Positions 51,862 through 60,577 of a stretch of DNA of 64,000 nt are shown in pieces (the first letter of the stretch is position 1; each line of letters opens with the position of its first letter). Origin of the DNA: Haladaptatus pallidirubidus (GTDB lineage: Archaea; Halobacteriota; Halobacteria; Halobacteriales; Haladaptataceae); assembly GCF_020700235.1 (NCBI RefSeq), contig NZ_CP085301.1:248001-312000 (forward strand), read 5' to 3'. The translations under genes were made by a program, and so were the position numbers. The notes beneath the pieces were generated by a model. It was not told where the DNA came from. It ran no database searches and saw only the letters and a program-made list of their open reading frames with translations.

Positions 51862-53328
51862 ATGGTTGGTGTTAGCGAGGGTGAGGACCGTCGTCGGCGA
51901 GACGGCGTTTCACGGCGCAAGTTCGTGAAAGCAGTCGGGGCATCCGGTACCGCCGCTGGTCTCGCTGGCTGTATCAGTCGAGGGCAAAGTAGCAACCCCA
52001 ACGTGGTACAATGGGCCGCCGACGACGACGTCAGAACCAACAAAGACGCGATAGAAAATGCACTTCACGAGGCTGGACTCGACGATAATATCAGGCTCGA
52101 AGTTCTCGCGGGGAACGAACAAACAGGTGCCCGGCAGTCACAGTACCAACGATGGCTGTCCGCAAACCTCGAAGAACCCGATCTGTTGCTGGTCGACAGC
52201 GGATGGGCGATTCCGTTCATCGAACGCCGCCAACTGCTCAATTTGAGCGAGAATATGGCGAGCGAGGCGCTCAATAAGGTTAACAACGATTACTTCCAAG
52301 GGAGCGTCATCACGGGCAAGTCCAGCGACGGCGACCTCTACGCAATCCCACTGTTTTCCGACTTCGGAACGATACAGTACCGCAAGGATTTGGTACGACA
52401 GTCGGGCTTTAATCCGGACCAGGAAAACTGGGCGACGGAAGGGATCTCGTGGAAGAAATTTTCGCGAGTCACGAAGAAGGTTCTTCAAGACAATCAGAAC
52501 ATCGATTACGGGTTTACCTTCCAAGCGAGCGCCTACGAGGGACTGTCCTGCTGTGACTTCAACGAGTTCATGACCAGTTGGGGCGGGACGTACTTCGGCA
52601 GTGTGGAGAACCTGCTCGGACAGGTCGGAAACCGACCGGTCACTTTGGATTCACAGAACGTTATCGATTCCATCAAGATGATTCGAACGTTCATCCACGG
52701 CAACGACGCTCCGAACACGCTGAACGATTTCGAGGGCGGTATCGCACCGCGGGCCGTTCTGAGCTGGATTGAAGAAACCTCGCGCGCGCCGTTCAGCAAC
52801 GGAAACGCGGTCATGCACCGCAACTGGCCGTACTCCATCAACATCAACGGAGCCCCGAAGTCGGAGGGCGGCTTCGGCGAAGACCTCGGCGTCATGCCGA
52901 TTCCGTACGGCGTCAAGTCGGGGCAAGCGGGCCAGGGTCTCGGCGGCGTCGCGTCCGCCCTCGGCGGGTGGAACGTTGCCATCAACCCGAACACGAGAAA
53001 GAAGGACAAGGCGCTGCAGGTTCTCGAAGCGATGACGTCGGAGAGTTTCAAGCTCAAACTGTTCGAACTCATCGGTTGGATTCCACCGGAACCCGGCCTT
53101 CTCGAAACACAACGGGCAAGTAACGTTCCCATCATGGGTCGCTACGTCGATACGCTGAAAGTTGCGGGTCAGAACGCCCTTCCGCGCCCCGTCTCGGTCG
53201 TCTGGCCGCAAGAATCCGGGAAGATTTACCAGAGCGTTTTCGCGGCGTACGCGGGCCAGGAATCGCCGCAACAGGCGATGTCCACGTTGAACAGCCAAAT
53301 TACGGAGATCGAGGAGTACAACGAGTAG
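51862..53328 (+). CDS. Sugar ABC transporter substrate-binding protein (Tat lipoprotein)
   Basis: 488 residues. SRRKFVKAVGASG (17-29) is a twin-arginine signal, and LAGC (34-37) is a lipobox, so it is exported folded and anchored by Cys37 to a lipid on the outer face of the membrane. After a Ser/Asn linker it shows the periplasmic-binding fold typical of the MalE/UgpB family (for example LLVDSGWAIPFIERRQLLNL and DLYAIPLFSDFGTIQYRKDL). The binding pocket would bind a sugar, probably an oligosaccharide or related compound; identity not deducible. It is the first gene of the importer operon. Confidence 0.93.
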   Translation: MVGVSEGEDRRRRDGVSRRKFVKAVGASGTAAGLAGCISRGQSSNPNVVQWAADDDVRTNKDAIENALHEAGLDDNIRLEVLAGNEQTGARQSQYQRWLSANLEEPDLLLVDSGWAIPFIERRQLLNLSENMASEALNKVNNDYFQGSVITGKSSDGDLYAIPLFSDFGTIQYRKDLVRQSGFNPDQENWATEGISWKKFSRVTKKVLQDNQNIDYGFTFQASAYEGLSCCDFNEFMTSWGGTYFGSVENLLGQVGNRPVTLDSQNVIDSIKMIRTFIHGNDAPNTLNDFEGGIAPRAVLSWIEETSRAPFSNGNAVMHRNWPYSININGAPKSEGGFGEDLGVMPIPYGVKSGQAGQGLGGVASALGGWNVAINPNTRKKDKALQVLEAMTSESFKLKLFELIGWIPPEPGLLETQRASNVPIMGRYVDTLKVAGQNALPRPVSVVWPQESGKIYQSVFAAYAGQESPQQAMSTLNSQITEIEEYNE

Positions 53329-53340
53329 AGGTAGACAAGA

Positions 53341-54324
53341 ATGTCAACCGAACAAACGACCGAAAAACGGCAACAAGGAAAGTCAGGGGCGTACGCTGGC
53401 GCGGTCAGATGGATCGAGAACCTGAGCGAAACCCAGTTCGCGTATCTGCTGTTGACGCCCGCACTGCTACTGCTCGCAGTCATCGCGTTCTGGCCCCTGC
53501 TGAGTACGTTCGAGATGTCTCTCCGCGCCGACAGCCTTCGCGGCGCATCGCAAGTCGGCGAGTTCGTCGGCCTTCAGAACTACACCGACCTGCTGACCGG
53601 GAAACTGGACACGGTGGCGCTGCCACAACCGTTCATCGACTTCAGCCAACCGTTTAAGAGTGCGCTCATCGTGACGTTCATCTTCACGATAGCCAGCGTC
53701 CTCATCGAGACCATCATCGGCTTCGGACAGGCGCTCGTCTTAGACCAAGACTTCCGCGGCCGACGCTGGGTGCGCGTGGCAATCATCATCCCGTGGGCGG
53801 TTCCAATCGTCATTCAGGGCATGATTTTCTACCTGATGTTCCAACCGGGCATCGGGTTCGGCGCAAACCTCACCGAAATGGTCGGGTTGACCAGCACGCC
53901 GCTGGCCAACAGCAGTTCCGCGCTCGGAATCATCGTCCTCGCGGACATCTGGAAGACGACGGCGTTCATGGCGCTGCTCATCCTCGCCGGGCTCCAGAGC
54001 ATCGACCGAAGCCTCTACGACGTGGCGAAGGTCGCGGGCGCGTCGAAATGGCAGCAGTTCAAAATGATCACCCTGCCGCTCGTGCTTCCGACGGTGCTCG
54101 TCGCCCTGCTGTTCCGAACCATCGCGGCGATGCGGGTGTACGGACTCATCGAAACCGTCTCCGGTTGTACGACGGTTCCGTCGCTGTCCTGTCTGGTCGT
54201 CACGACGTTCAGCACGCGGCGATACGGTACCGCGGCAGCGGTGGCGTTCGTTACAGCGGCAATCATCGGAATCGTGGTGTCGATATACATCGTGAAGTTC
54301 CGCGACTCGCAGGGGGGATTCTAA
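53341..54324 (+). CDS. Sugar ABC transporter permease, MalF-type
   Basis: 327 residues with six hydrophobic segments (first at about 37-57). The EAA loop reads YDVAKVAGASKWQQFKMITL (about 226-245), the site that contacts the ATPase. It is the CUT1-family partner of the permease that follows; the gap to the upstream gene is 12 bases and the downstream start follows its TAA directly. Transports the sugar captured by the lipoprotein. Confidence 0.93.
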   Translation: MSTEQTTEKRQQGKSGAYAGAVRWIENLSETQFAYLLLTPALLLLAVIAFWPLLSTFEMSLRADSLRGASQVGEFVGLQNYTDLLTGKLDTVALPQPFIDFSQPFKSALIVTFIFTIASVLIETIIGFGQALVLDQDFRGRRWVRVAIIIPWAVPIVIQGMIFYLMFQPGIGFGANLTEMVGLTSTPLANSSSALGIIVLADIWKTTAFMALLILAGLQSIDRSLYDVAKVAGASKWQQFKMITLPLVLPTVLVALLFRTIAAMRVYGLIETVSGCTTVPSLSCLVVTTFSTRRYGTAAAVAFVTAAIIGIVVSIYIVKFRDSQGGF

Positions 54325-55272
54325 ATGGCCGAAGCAGAACAAACGCAAACTGACGGTCGGCAACAGGCGGAAACGACGCGTGGGCCGTTCCAGCGATGGG
54401 TGCAAGGGTCGATTCAGAACCCCGAACGAACCTATCAGGCCATGTTCTACGTGGTGACGCTCTTCTTCCTGTTCACCACGCTGTTCCCGTTCTACTGGCT
54501 CCTCGTGCTGGCGCTGACGCCGCGTGAGGCAATCGTGAACGTCTGGTTCCTCCCGAAAGGATTCAACCCCGGCGTGTTCATCGAAATCTTCGAACAGTTA
54601 CCGTTCCATCTGTTCATGTTCAACAGCTTCGTGCTCGCGCTCATCACCACGGCCATCGTGTTGGTGTTAGCGAGCCTCGCTGGCTACGTCTTCGGGCGAC
54701 TGTCGTTCCCCGGACGGGGCGTGTTGATGTTGCTCATCCTCGCCATCTCGTACTTCCCGCCGGCGGCGTTCCTGCTGCCGCTGTTCCGGCTGTTCACGGG
54801 GAACGTCGAACTGTTCGGCGTTAGCAGTCCGATGCTGTACAACACGCCGGGCGCGATGGTACTTCCGTTCAGCGCGCTGTTCATGCCCCTGTCGATATTC
54901 ATCCTGACGACGTTCTACGGCCAGATTCCGGACGGCCTGGAGGACGCCGCACGAATCGAGGGGACGACTCGACTCGGTGCGCTGGTTCGGGTCATCATCC
55001 CGCTGTCCGCGCCGGGCGTGGCGACCGCAGGAGTGCTAACATTTATCTCGGTGTACAACGAGTTCTTCTTCTCGTTCCTCATGACGAACGGGGAGGTACA
55101 GAATTGGGCGCCACTGCTGTGGGGTATCCTCGGCTACCAAGGCCAGTACGCGGAGTTCTACAACTTGATGGCGGCGGCGAGCATCGTGGGTGTCCTGCCC
55201 ATCGCCATTCTCGTCGTCATCGCACAGGAAAAAATCGTCAGCGGACTCACCGCTGGCGCGCTGAAGGAGTGA
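54325..55272 (+). CDS. Sugar ABC transporter permease, MalG-type
   Basis: 315 residues. First membrane helix after FYVVTLFFLFTTLFPFYWLL; EAA loop LEDAARIEGTTRLGALVRVI (about 207-226). The first 30 residues are a cytoplasmic Gln/Thr-rich extension. It forms the translocation path with the MalF-type subunit. The start follows the previous stop with no gap (AAATGG), and an AAGGAGTGA ribosome-binding site precedes the next gene. Confidence 0.93.
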   Translation: MAEAEQTQTDGRQQAETTRGPFQRWVQGSIQNPERTYQAMFYVVTLFFLFTTLFPFYWLLVLALTPREAIVNVWFLPKGFNPGVFIEIFEQLPFHLFMFNSFVLALITTAIVLVLASLAGYVFGRLSFPGRGVLMLLILAISYFPPAAFLLPLFRLFTGNVELFGVSSPMLYNTPGAMVLPFSALFMPLSIFILTTFYGQIPDGLEDAARIEGTTRLGALVRVIIPLSAPGVATAGVLTFISVYNEFFFSFLMTNGEVQNWAPLLWGILGYQGQYAEFYNLMAAASIVGVLPIAILVVIAQEKIVSGLTAGALKE

Positions 55273-55278
55273 TACACA

Positions 55279-56466
55279 ATGGGTGAAGTCAACTTAGAAC
55301 ACGTTTCGAAACGGTACGAAGATGTAACGGCAGTCGACGACATGAACCTCGACATCAAGGACGGTGAGTTCGTCACGCTCGTCGGTCCGTCAGGCTGTGG
55401 CAAATCCACGACACTCGAAACCATTGCGGGGCTAACGATACCGACGGACGGGACGATTTCCATCGCAGACCGAGAGGTTACCACCCTCCCGCCGAAAGAC
55501 CGCGGCATCGCGATGGTGTTCCAGAACATCGCGCTGTTCCCGCACATGGACGTGTACGACAACATCAGCTTCGGGCTTCGACTCAGAAACTACGACAAAG
55601 ACGAAGTCGACCGTCGCGTCGAGCGCGCGGCGGAAATCGTTCAACTCGAAGGGATGCTCGATAGGATGCCGGACGAGATGTCTGGCGGACAGCGTCAGCG
55701 CGTCGCGATTGCGCGTGCAATCGTGCGCGAACCCGACGTGTTCCTGATGGACGAACCGTTGGCGAACCTGGACGCCAAACTGCGCGTTCACATGCGCACG
55801 GAACTCCAGCGACTCCACAAGGAACTCGACGCGACCATCATCTACGTCACGCACGACCAAGCGGAAGCGATGACGATGTCCGACCGCGTTGCGGTTATCA
55901 ACCAAGGTGAACTCCAGCAGTTCGCCCCGCCGCTCGACTGTTACAACGAACCCAGAAACCTATTCGTCGCGGGCTTTATCGGGTCGCCGAGCATGAATCT
56001 CGTGGAAGGTGTCGTCGATTCCAACGGGCTGCAGACGCCGGACTACCACATCGAGTTCGACGCCGGACAATTCGACGGCGTGTCGGTGGACGACAGAATA
56101 ACGATGGGCGTCCGACCCGAAGACGTATATCTCGTGGAGGACGCCGAAAGCGTTGCGCATCCGACCAGCCAAATCGACGCCCGAACGGACGTTCTCGAAC
56201 CGATGGGCGACGAAATCTTCGTCTACATCCTCACGGGGGAGGGCGAGACGGTGGGAATGGACGCCGAGGCTGACGACGCCCATCAACTCCTGATGAGCGT
56301 CGATCCGGACAAGGACATCGACACGGACAAAGACGTGCAAATCGTCCTCGACAGGGAGCGGATTCACCTGTTCGACACTGATACCGGCAACGCCATCGCA
56401 CACGGACTCGAATTCACGTCCGTCGAACCCGGTCCCACCAGCACCGAAGCGGAGGGGGACGACTGA
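55279..56466 (+). CDS. Sugar ABC transporter ATP-binding protein, MalK/UgpC-type
   Basis: 395 residues. GPSGCGKSTT is Walker A, MVFQNIALFPHM the Q-loop, MSGGQRQRVAIARAI the signature, VFLMDEPLANLDA the Walker B/D-loop and YVTHDQAEAMTM the H-loop. The C-terminal 150 residues form the OB/TOBE regulatory domain of MalK-type proteins, ending in an acidic tail. It drives transport and can feel regulators. It is preceded by a good ribosome-binding site and ends one base before the next start. Confidence 0.95.
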   Translation: MGEVNLEHVSKRYEDVTAVDDMNLDIKDGEFVTLVGPSGCGKSTTLETIAGLTIPTDGTISIADREVTTLPPKDRGIAMVFQNIALFPHMDVYDNISFGLRLRNYDKDEVDRRVERAAEIVQLEGMLDRMPDEMSGGQRQRVAIARAIVREPDVFLMDEPLANLDAKLRVHMRTELQRLHKELDATIIYVTHDQAEAMTMSDRVAVINQGELQQFAPPLDCYNEPRNLFVAGFIGSPSMNLVEGVVDSNGLQTPDYHIEFDAGQFDGVSVDDRITMGVRPEDVYLVEDAESVAHPTSQIDARTDVLEPMGDEIFVYILTGEGETVGMDAEADDAHQLLMSVDPDKDIDTDKDVQIVLDRERIHLFDTDTGNAIAHGLEFTSVEPGPTSTEAEGDD

Positions 56467-56467
56467 G

Positions 56468-56671
56468 ATGGCGGTGGAGTTCGGATTGGTGTATTTCGGA
56501 GCGGGGACGCTCCTGTTTTTCTTCTGGGCGTACGGTATCGTCTCGTTCGTCCTCGACGTGAAAAACAAAATCATCCCCGGCCTCCGGACACTCATCGAAA
56601 ACCGGCGCGCGCAGAAAGCCGAAGAAGAGCGAGAGCGCGAACGCGAAGACAAAAAACAACAGTTGTACTGA
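56468..56671 (+). CDS. Small membrane protein with coiled-coil tail, importer companion
   Basis: 67 residues. Residues 4-31 are hydrophobic (YFGAGTLLFFFWAYGIVSFV), then residues 32-63 are an amphipathic, very charged helix (ENRRAQKAEEEREREREDKK) typical of a coiled coil. It starts one base after the ATPase stop, so it belongs to the importer operon, yet has no counterpart in the classical maltose system. It may hold the ATPase at the membrane or regulate the transporter. No family recognised. Confidence 0.7.
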   Translation: MAVEFGLVYFGAGTLLFFFWAYGIVSFVLDVKNKIIPGLRTLIENRRAQKAEEEREREREDKKQQLY

Positions 56672-56779
56672 CGTGACTCCTTGCGACCATCAGAACCGTA
56701 TCGGAAAACCATCCCGTTTTCGAAGCGGAAGTACCAGCTCGGTAAAACCGAGCGAACAAAAGGAAAAGAATAACACCGT

Positions 56780-56791
56780 CTCACAGGTGAG
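56780..56791. promoter_or_regulatory. CTCAC-AG-GTGAG palindrome, candidate operator
   Basis: Perfect 5-base arms, 9-20 bases before the ATG at 56800 and downstream of AAAAGAATAAC, the likely promoter box. Same placement as the palindrome at 28041, between promoter and start. Confidence 0.45.
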
Positions 56792-56799
56792 CCGTAAGT

Positions 56800-57867
56800 A
56801 TGAGTGCCAGTGAGCCGGTTCGAGTTGGGTTCGTCGGTCTCGGGAATATTGGACATTATCACGCCGATAGAATTACTGATTTGCGTCACGAAATCGTCGG
56901 AGGGGTCGATATCAACCCCGACGCCCGTGCGCGGTTTGCCGAGAAATACGACACCCGTTCGTTCGAGAGCTACGAAGAACTGTACGAAGCAGATGTAGAT
57001 TGTGTCATCGTCACGACACCGAACAAATTCCACGAGGAGTACGCCGTCGCCGCGCTGAACGCGGGACTCAACGTTCTTCTCGAAAAGCCGCTCGCCCACA
57101 CGCTAGAGAGCGCGGAACGAATCGCGGAGGCGGCCCGGAACGCCGACGGCTTCTGTATGGTCGGGTTCCACAACCGATTCCGCAACCCCGTGGAAGTCAT
57201 CAAGGGTTACCAAGACGAAGGACGATTCGGCGAAACGCGCCACATCGAGGCGAACTACATTCGTCGTCGCGGAATTCCGGGTCGCGGTTCGTGGTTCACG
57301 AACCGCGACGTTGCCGGTGGCGGCGCACTCATTGACATCGGCGTCCACGCAATCGACCTCGCGTTACACCTCCACGACTTCCCGAAAGTAAAGGAAGTCA
57401 GCGGCGAAGTCCGCTCACAGTTTGGAAGCCGAGAGGACTACACCTACCTCGAAATGTGGGGCGACGACACCGAATCCGGCGCGTTCACCGTTGACGATTC
57501 AGTAAGCGCGTTCATCCGCTGCGAAAATGGAAAGACCATCGCGCTCGAAGTCGCGTGGGCCGCGAACCGCGAATCCAACGAGAAATACCACGTCCGCGGA
57601 ACCGACGCCGGTGCGAGTTTCGACAAGAGCGACGATTCGCTCACGATGTACGAGACGAGCATGGTCGGCGCGGACCATTTCTCGGACACCAGCGTCAGAA
57701 CTCGACAGGAAGACGCCCACAAGGCGGAACAGCGCGTCTTCTTCGAAGCGGTTCGCGACGATGTTGCGCCGAAGATGAACACCATCGAGCAGGCGTTGAC
57801 GGTTCAGCGCGTCATCGACGCGGTGTACCGCTCCTCGAAAAAAGAGCAGGCAGTGCAGTTGGGGTAG
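56800..57867 (+). CDS. Gfo/Idh/MocA-family sugar dehydrogenase, first copy
   Basis: 355 residues. GLGNIG (about 11-16) binds NAD(P), EKP (about 97-99) gives the catalytic Lys, and the C-domain begins with VGFHNRFRNPVEVIKGY. GGGALIDIGVHAIDLALHL contains the second active-site Asp/His set. It oxidises a hydroxyl of a sugar or inositol. It is the gene after the importer, with its own possible operator, and has a paralogue at 61132, so the two probably act on related substrates. Confidence 0.93.
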   Translation: MSASEPVRVGFVGLGNIGHYHADRITDLRHEIVGGVDINPDARARFAEKYDTRSFESYEELYEADVDCVIVTTPNKFHEEYAVAALNAGLNVLLEKPLAHTLESAERIAEAARNADGFCMVGFHNRFRNPVEVIKGYQDEGRFGETRHIEANYIRRRGIPGRGSWFTNRDVAGGGALIDIGVHAIDLALHLHDFPKVKEVSGEVRSQFGSREDYTYLEMWGDDTESGAFTVDDSVSAFIRCENGKTIALEVAWAANRESNEKYHVRGTDAGASFDKSDDSLTMYETSMVGADHFSDTSVRTRQEDAHKAEQRVFFEAVRDDVAPKMNTIEQALTVQRVIDAVYRSSKKEQAVQLG

Positions 57868-57885
57868 TCGGAAAATCGAAAACCG

Positions 57886-58002
57886 CTACTCTCCGGGCGC
57901 ACTCGAAACGTCGGCGACGAGACCGGCGATAGCGAACCCGAGGGCGACGAGCAAAATCCAGTACGTCGGGCTATCGAACGGGAGCAGTTTGGCTCCATCC
58001 AC
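57886..58002 (-). CDS. Small membrane protein of 38 residues
   Basis: GTG at 58002 gives a 38-residue peptide that starts MDGAKLLPFDSP and contains one hydrophobic helix (YWILLVALGFAIAGLVA), ending at TAG 57886. It is in the same frame as the DUF2332 gene upstream, 49 bases after its stop. It looks coded (strong codon bias), but the absence of ATG and the small size leave it uncertain. Confidence 0.45.
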   Translation of the reverse strand: MDGAKLLPFDSPTYWILLVALGFAIAGLVADVSSAPGE

Positions 58003-58050
58003 CTCATCGAGAGGTTCGATTGAAGAGTGTACTCCTTCGCGTTTGCTGAC

Positions 58051-59061
58051 TCAGCGAAGCCATCGAATCCATCGCCCGTGTTGTTCGTAGGCGACGAGCG
58101 ATTCGTATCCCTCGCCGTCGAACCAGTCGAGCGTGAAGGCATTGTCCCACCGATCGGCGGCCTTGTGGCCCGATAGCCAGTGGAGCGGACGCTCCTGCGC
58201 CGCGGATTCGATATGCGCCCGAAGGCGGTTTTGCGCCGGGTCGGGCAGTTGATAGCGCATCTGCGTGTCGAAGACGCAGACGGGAACGTCGTCGGGGATT
58301 TCGGCGAGCACGTTCGGCAGTTCTTCGATTGCGTCGCCCTGCCGGAGGTCAGGTGGATTGCGCTCCGCCACATCCGCGGCCTGCTGAAGCAGTCGGTGGC
58401 GGTCTGCGTGCTCCGGCCAGATGAGCGCACGAAGCCAGCGAACGTCCGCTTCGTCGCGCACCGAGAGCGGATTCAGGTCGATGCCGACGCGGGAGATAAC
58501 CGCCGGAAAGTCGTCCGAAACGGGGGGCATTTTGTCGCCCTTGATTTCCGAATCGAGCGTGCACTCGCTCGTTCCGAATGTTCCCGCGTCGCCGTAGTCG
58601 TAGGCGTACTGATTCCAACAGAGATTGAGTCCGCCGCTCGGTCCGAGTTCGACCAGCGCGAGGGGGTCACCGCCGACTGTTCGGGAGACGTGCGAAAACG
58701 CCGGAAACAGCGCTGTACAGCGCCGAACCGCGTTCGTTTGAGTTCTGCGATTTCGCAGGAGAGGACGGAGGTCGGTTTCGTATTCGGCGCAGAAATCCTG
58801 AAATGCGGGAAGCGGATTTCCCGATTTCGGGTCGTCTGAGGTGGTTGGATAGTATTCCGCGAGAGGATGGTCAGCGCCGCCGAGCAGATGCCAGTGAACC
58901 GCGGCGAACAGGATGTTCGCCGTGCCGCGCTTCGGTGGGATTTCCTCGGCGAGGGCGAGCAACTCCGGGTCGTCCGCGACCCCGCGGGCGATTTGCTCGT
59001 AGAGGGACGACGTTCCAACACACCAGTCCGCGAACCACTCGAACTGTTCGGCGAGGCGCAT
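58051..59061 (-). CDS. DUF2332 family protein
   Basis: 336 residues from the ATG at 59061; an in-frame ATG at 59100 would add 13 residues. The family pattern is seen: EQFEWFADWCVGTSSLYEQI at the start, LVELGPSGGLNLCWNQYAYD in the middle and the C-terminal CVFDTQMRYQLPDPAQNRLR. Structure predictions by family suggest a SAM-methyltransferase-like or nucleoside-binding fold, function unknown. It lies between sugar-cluster genes on the opposite strand. Confidence 0.88.
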   Translation of the reverse strand: MRLAEQFEWFADWCVGTSSLYEQIARGVADDPELLALAEEIPPKRGTANILFAAVHWHLLGGADHPLAEYYPTTSDDPKSGNPLPAFQDFCAEYETDLRPLLRNRRTQTNAVRRCTALFPAFSHVSRTVGGDPLALVELGPSGGLNLCWNQYAYDYGDAGTFGTSECTLDSEIKGDKMPPVSDDFPAVISRVGIDLNPLSVRDEADVRWLRALIWPEHADRHRLLQQAADVAERNPPDLRQGDAIEELPNVLAEIPDDVPVCVFDTQMRYQLPDPAQNRLRAHIESAAQERPLHWLSGHKAADRWDNAFTLDWFDGEGYESLVAYEQHGRWIRWLR

Positions 59062-59137
59062 ATTTAGAGAGTGGAAGACGGCGAGTGTAAGCGTTGCCAC
59101 CGAAATTTTATTCCCGACCGAAGTAATGGTTCACGCT

Positions 59138-60109
59138 ATGGACATCGGCGTTCACACTCCGCCACTGTACGGTGAATCGCTCGAAGACGCGCTCGCGTAC
59201 CTCGATGGTATCGGCGTGGACGCTATCGAACCCGGTGTCGGCGGCTATCCCGGCGACACCCACCTCCCGCGCGACGACTATCTGGACGACGACGACGCAC
59301 AGGAAGACCTGCACTCCTTGCTGGCCGAACACGACATGCACATCAGCGCGCTGGCGACCCACAACAACCCGCTCCATCCTGACGACGAGCAGGCCGAGGA
59401 GGCAGACACCGAACTCCGCGAGGCGATTCGGTTGGCCGACCAACTCGACGTGAACGCGGTCACCTGCTTTTCCGGACTCCCCGCTGGCGGCCCGAACGAC
59501 GAGGTGCCGAACTGGATTACGGCCCCGTGGCCCTCGGAACACGACGAGGCGCACACCTACCAGTGGGAGGAAGTCGCCATCCCCTACTGGCGCGACGTGG
59601 CGGAACACGCCGCAAACCACGGCGTCGACGTCGCCATCGAGATGCACCCGAACATGCTCATCCACGAGCCCGTCGGGATGTTGGAACTCCGCAACGCGAC
59701 CAACGAGCGAATCGGGGCGAACTTCGACCCCAGCCACCTCTACTGGCAGGGCATCGACGTGGCCGAATCCATCCGCTTCCTCGGCGAACACGACGCCATC
59801 CACCACTTCCACGCGAAGGATACGAAGGTGTACGAGTCCCAAGCCCGCTATAAGGGCGTTCTCGACACGACCCCATACGACGAGGAGGCCAACCGCTCGT
59901 GGCTGTTCCGCTCCGTCGGCTACGGCCACGGCGAGGAACACTGGAAGGACATCGTCAGCGCGCTCCGGATGATAGAGTACGACAGTACCCTCTCCATCGA
60001 ACACGAGGATTCGCTGACCAGTTCGAACGAAGGATTGGAGAAGGCCGTCGAGATGCTGGAGCGCGCCGTGTTCCGAACCTCGCCCGGCGAAGCCTACTGG
60101 GCGGAATAA
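59138..60109 (+). CDS. TIM-barrel sugar phosphate isomerase/epimerase
   Basis: 323 residues from the ATG at 59138 (start chosen as MDIGVHTPPLYG after an AATTTTATT box about 30 bases upstream). AP endonuclease 2/xylose-isomerase-like barrel: VDAIEPGVGGYPGDTHL, ALATHNNPLHPDDEQAEEA, VAIEMHPNMLIHEPVGMLEL, GANFDPSHLYWQGIDVAESI and HHFHAKDT carry the metal-binding Glu, Asp and His residues. In clusters with Gfo/Idh/MocA enzymes such proteins isomerise or cleave keto-sugars. The substrate is not known. Confidence 0.9.
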   Translation: MDIGVHTPPLYGESLEDALAYLDGIGVDAIEPGVGGYPGDTHLPRDDYLDDDDAQEDLHSLLAEHDMHISALATHNNPLHPDDEQAEEADTELREAIRLADQLDVNAVTCFSGLPAGGPNDEVPNWITAPWPSEHDEAHTYQWEEVAIPYWRDVAEHAANHGVDVAIEMHPNMLIHEPVGMLELRNATNERIGANFDPSHLYWQGIDVAESIRFLGEHDAIHHFHAKDTKVYESQARYKGVLDTTPYDEEANRSWLFRSVGYGHGEEHWKDIVSALRMIEYDSTLSIEHEDSLTSSNEGLEKAVEMLERAVFRTSPGEAYWAE

Positions 60110-60124
60110 AGCGGATCCACGGAC

Positions 60125-60556
60125 TTACAAATCCGGGATAAGCTGTTCGGGGTAGAACGTTTCCCTCCCCTCCGAAAACTCGGTCGGGCGTTTCCAGAAG
60201 CAATCGATTTTCTCGTCGAATTCGGCTTCGTAGCCCGAAAACTCGTCCCGTTCGTATGGCCACGACTCCGCGATGTCCGCCTCGTAGACCCGCCACAGTT
60301 CGTGGACGGGATTATCGTCGAACGTGAACAATCCCTCGTAGGTTTCGCGGTAGGTGACGTTTATCAGCGAGACGCCCAACTCCTCCTCGAACTCGCGGCG
60401 CAGGGCGTCCTCGCTGTGTTCGCCGAACTCGACACCACCGCCGAGTGGATAGTAAAACTGCTCGTCCTCAGTTGGTTTAGTGTCCTGCGCGACGAGCAGT
60501 TCGTCGTCCCGCCAGACGAGTCCTCTCGCCGAGACACGGATGTGATTCTTGTGCAT
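60125..60556 (-). CDS. NUDIX hydrolase
   Basis: 143 residues from the ATG at 60556; the ORF could start at 60577. The Nudix box GGGVEFGEHSEDALRREFEE plus ELGV fits G-x5-E-x7-REUxEExGU exactly, from about residue 42. The family hydrolyses nucleoside diphosphates linked to other groups. It is convergent with the isomerase gene and is likely a separate housekeeping gene. Confidence 0.92.
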   Translation of the reverse strand: MHKNHIRVSARGLVWRDDELLVAQDTKPTEDEQFYYPLGGGVEFGEHSEDALRREFEEELGVSLINVTYRETYEGLFTFDDNPVHELWRVYEADIAESWPYERDEFSGYEAEFDEKIDCFWKRPTEFSEGRETFYPEQLIPDL

Positions 60557-60577
60557 TGACGTTGTGAGACGTGACAA

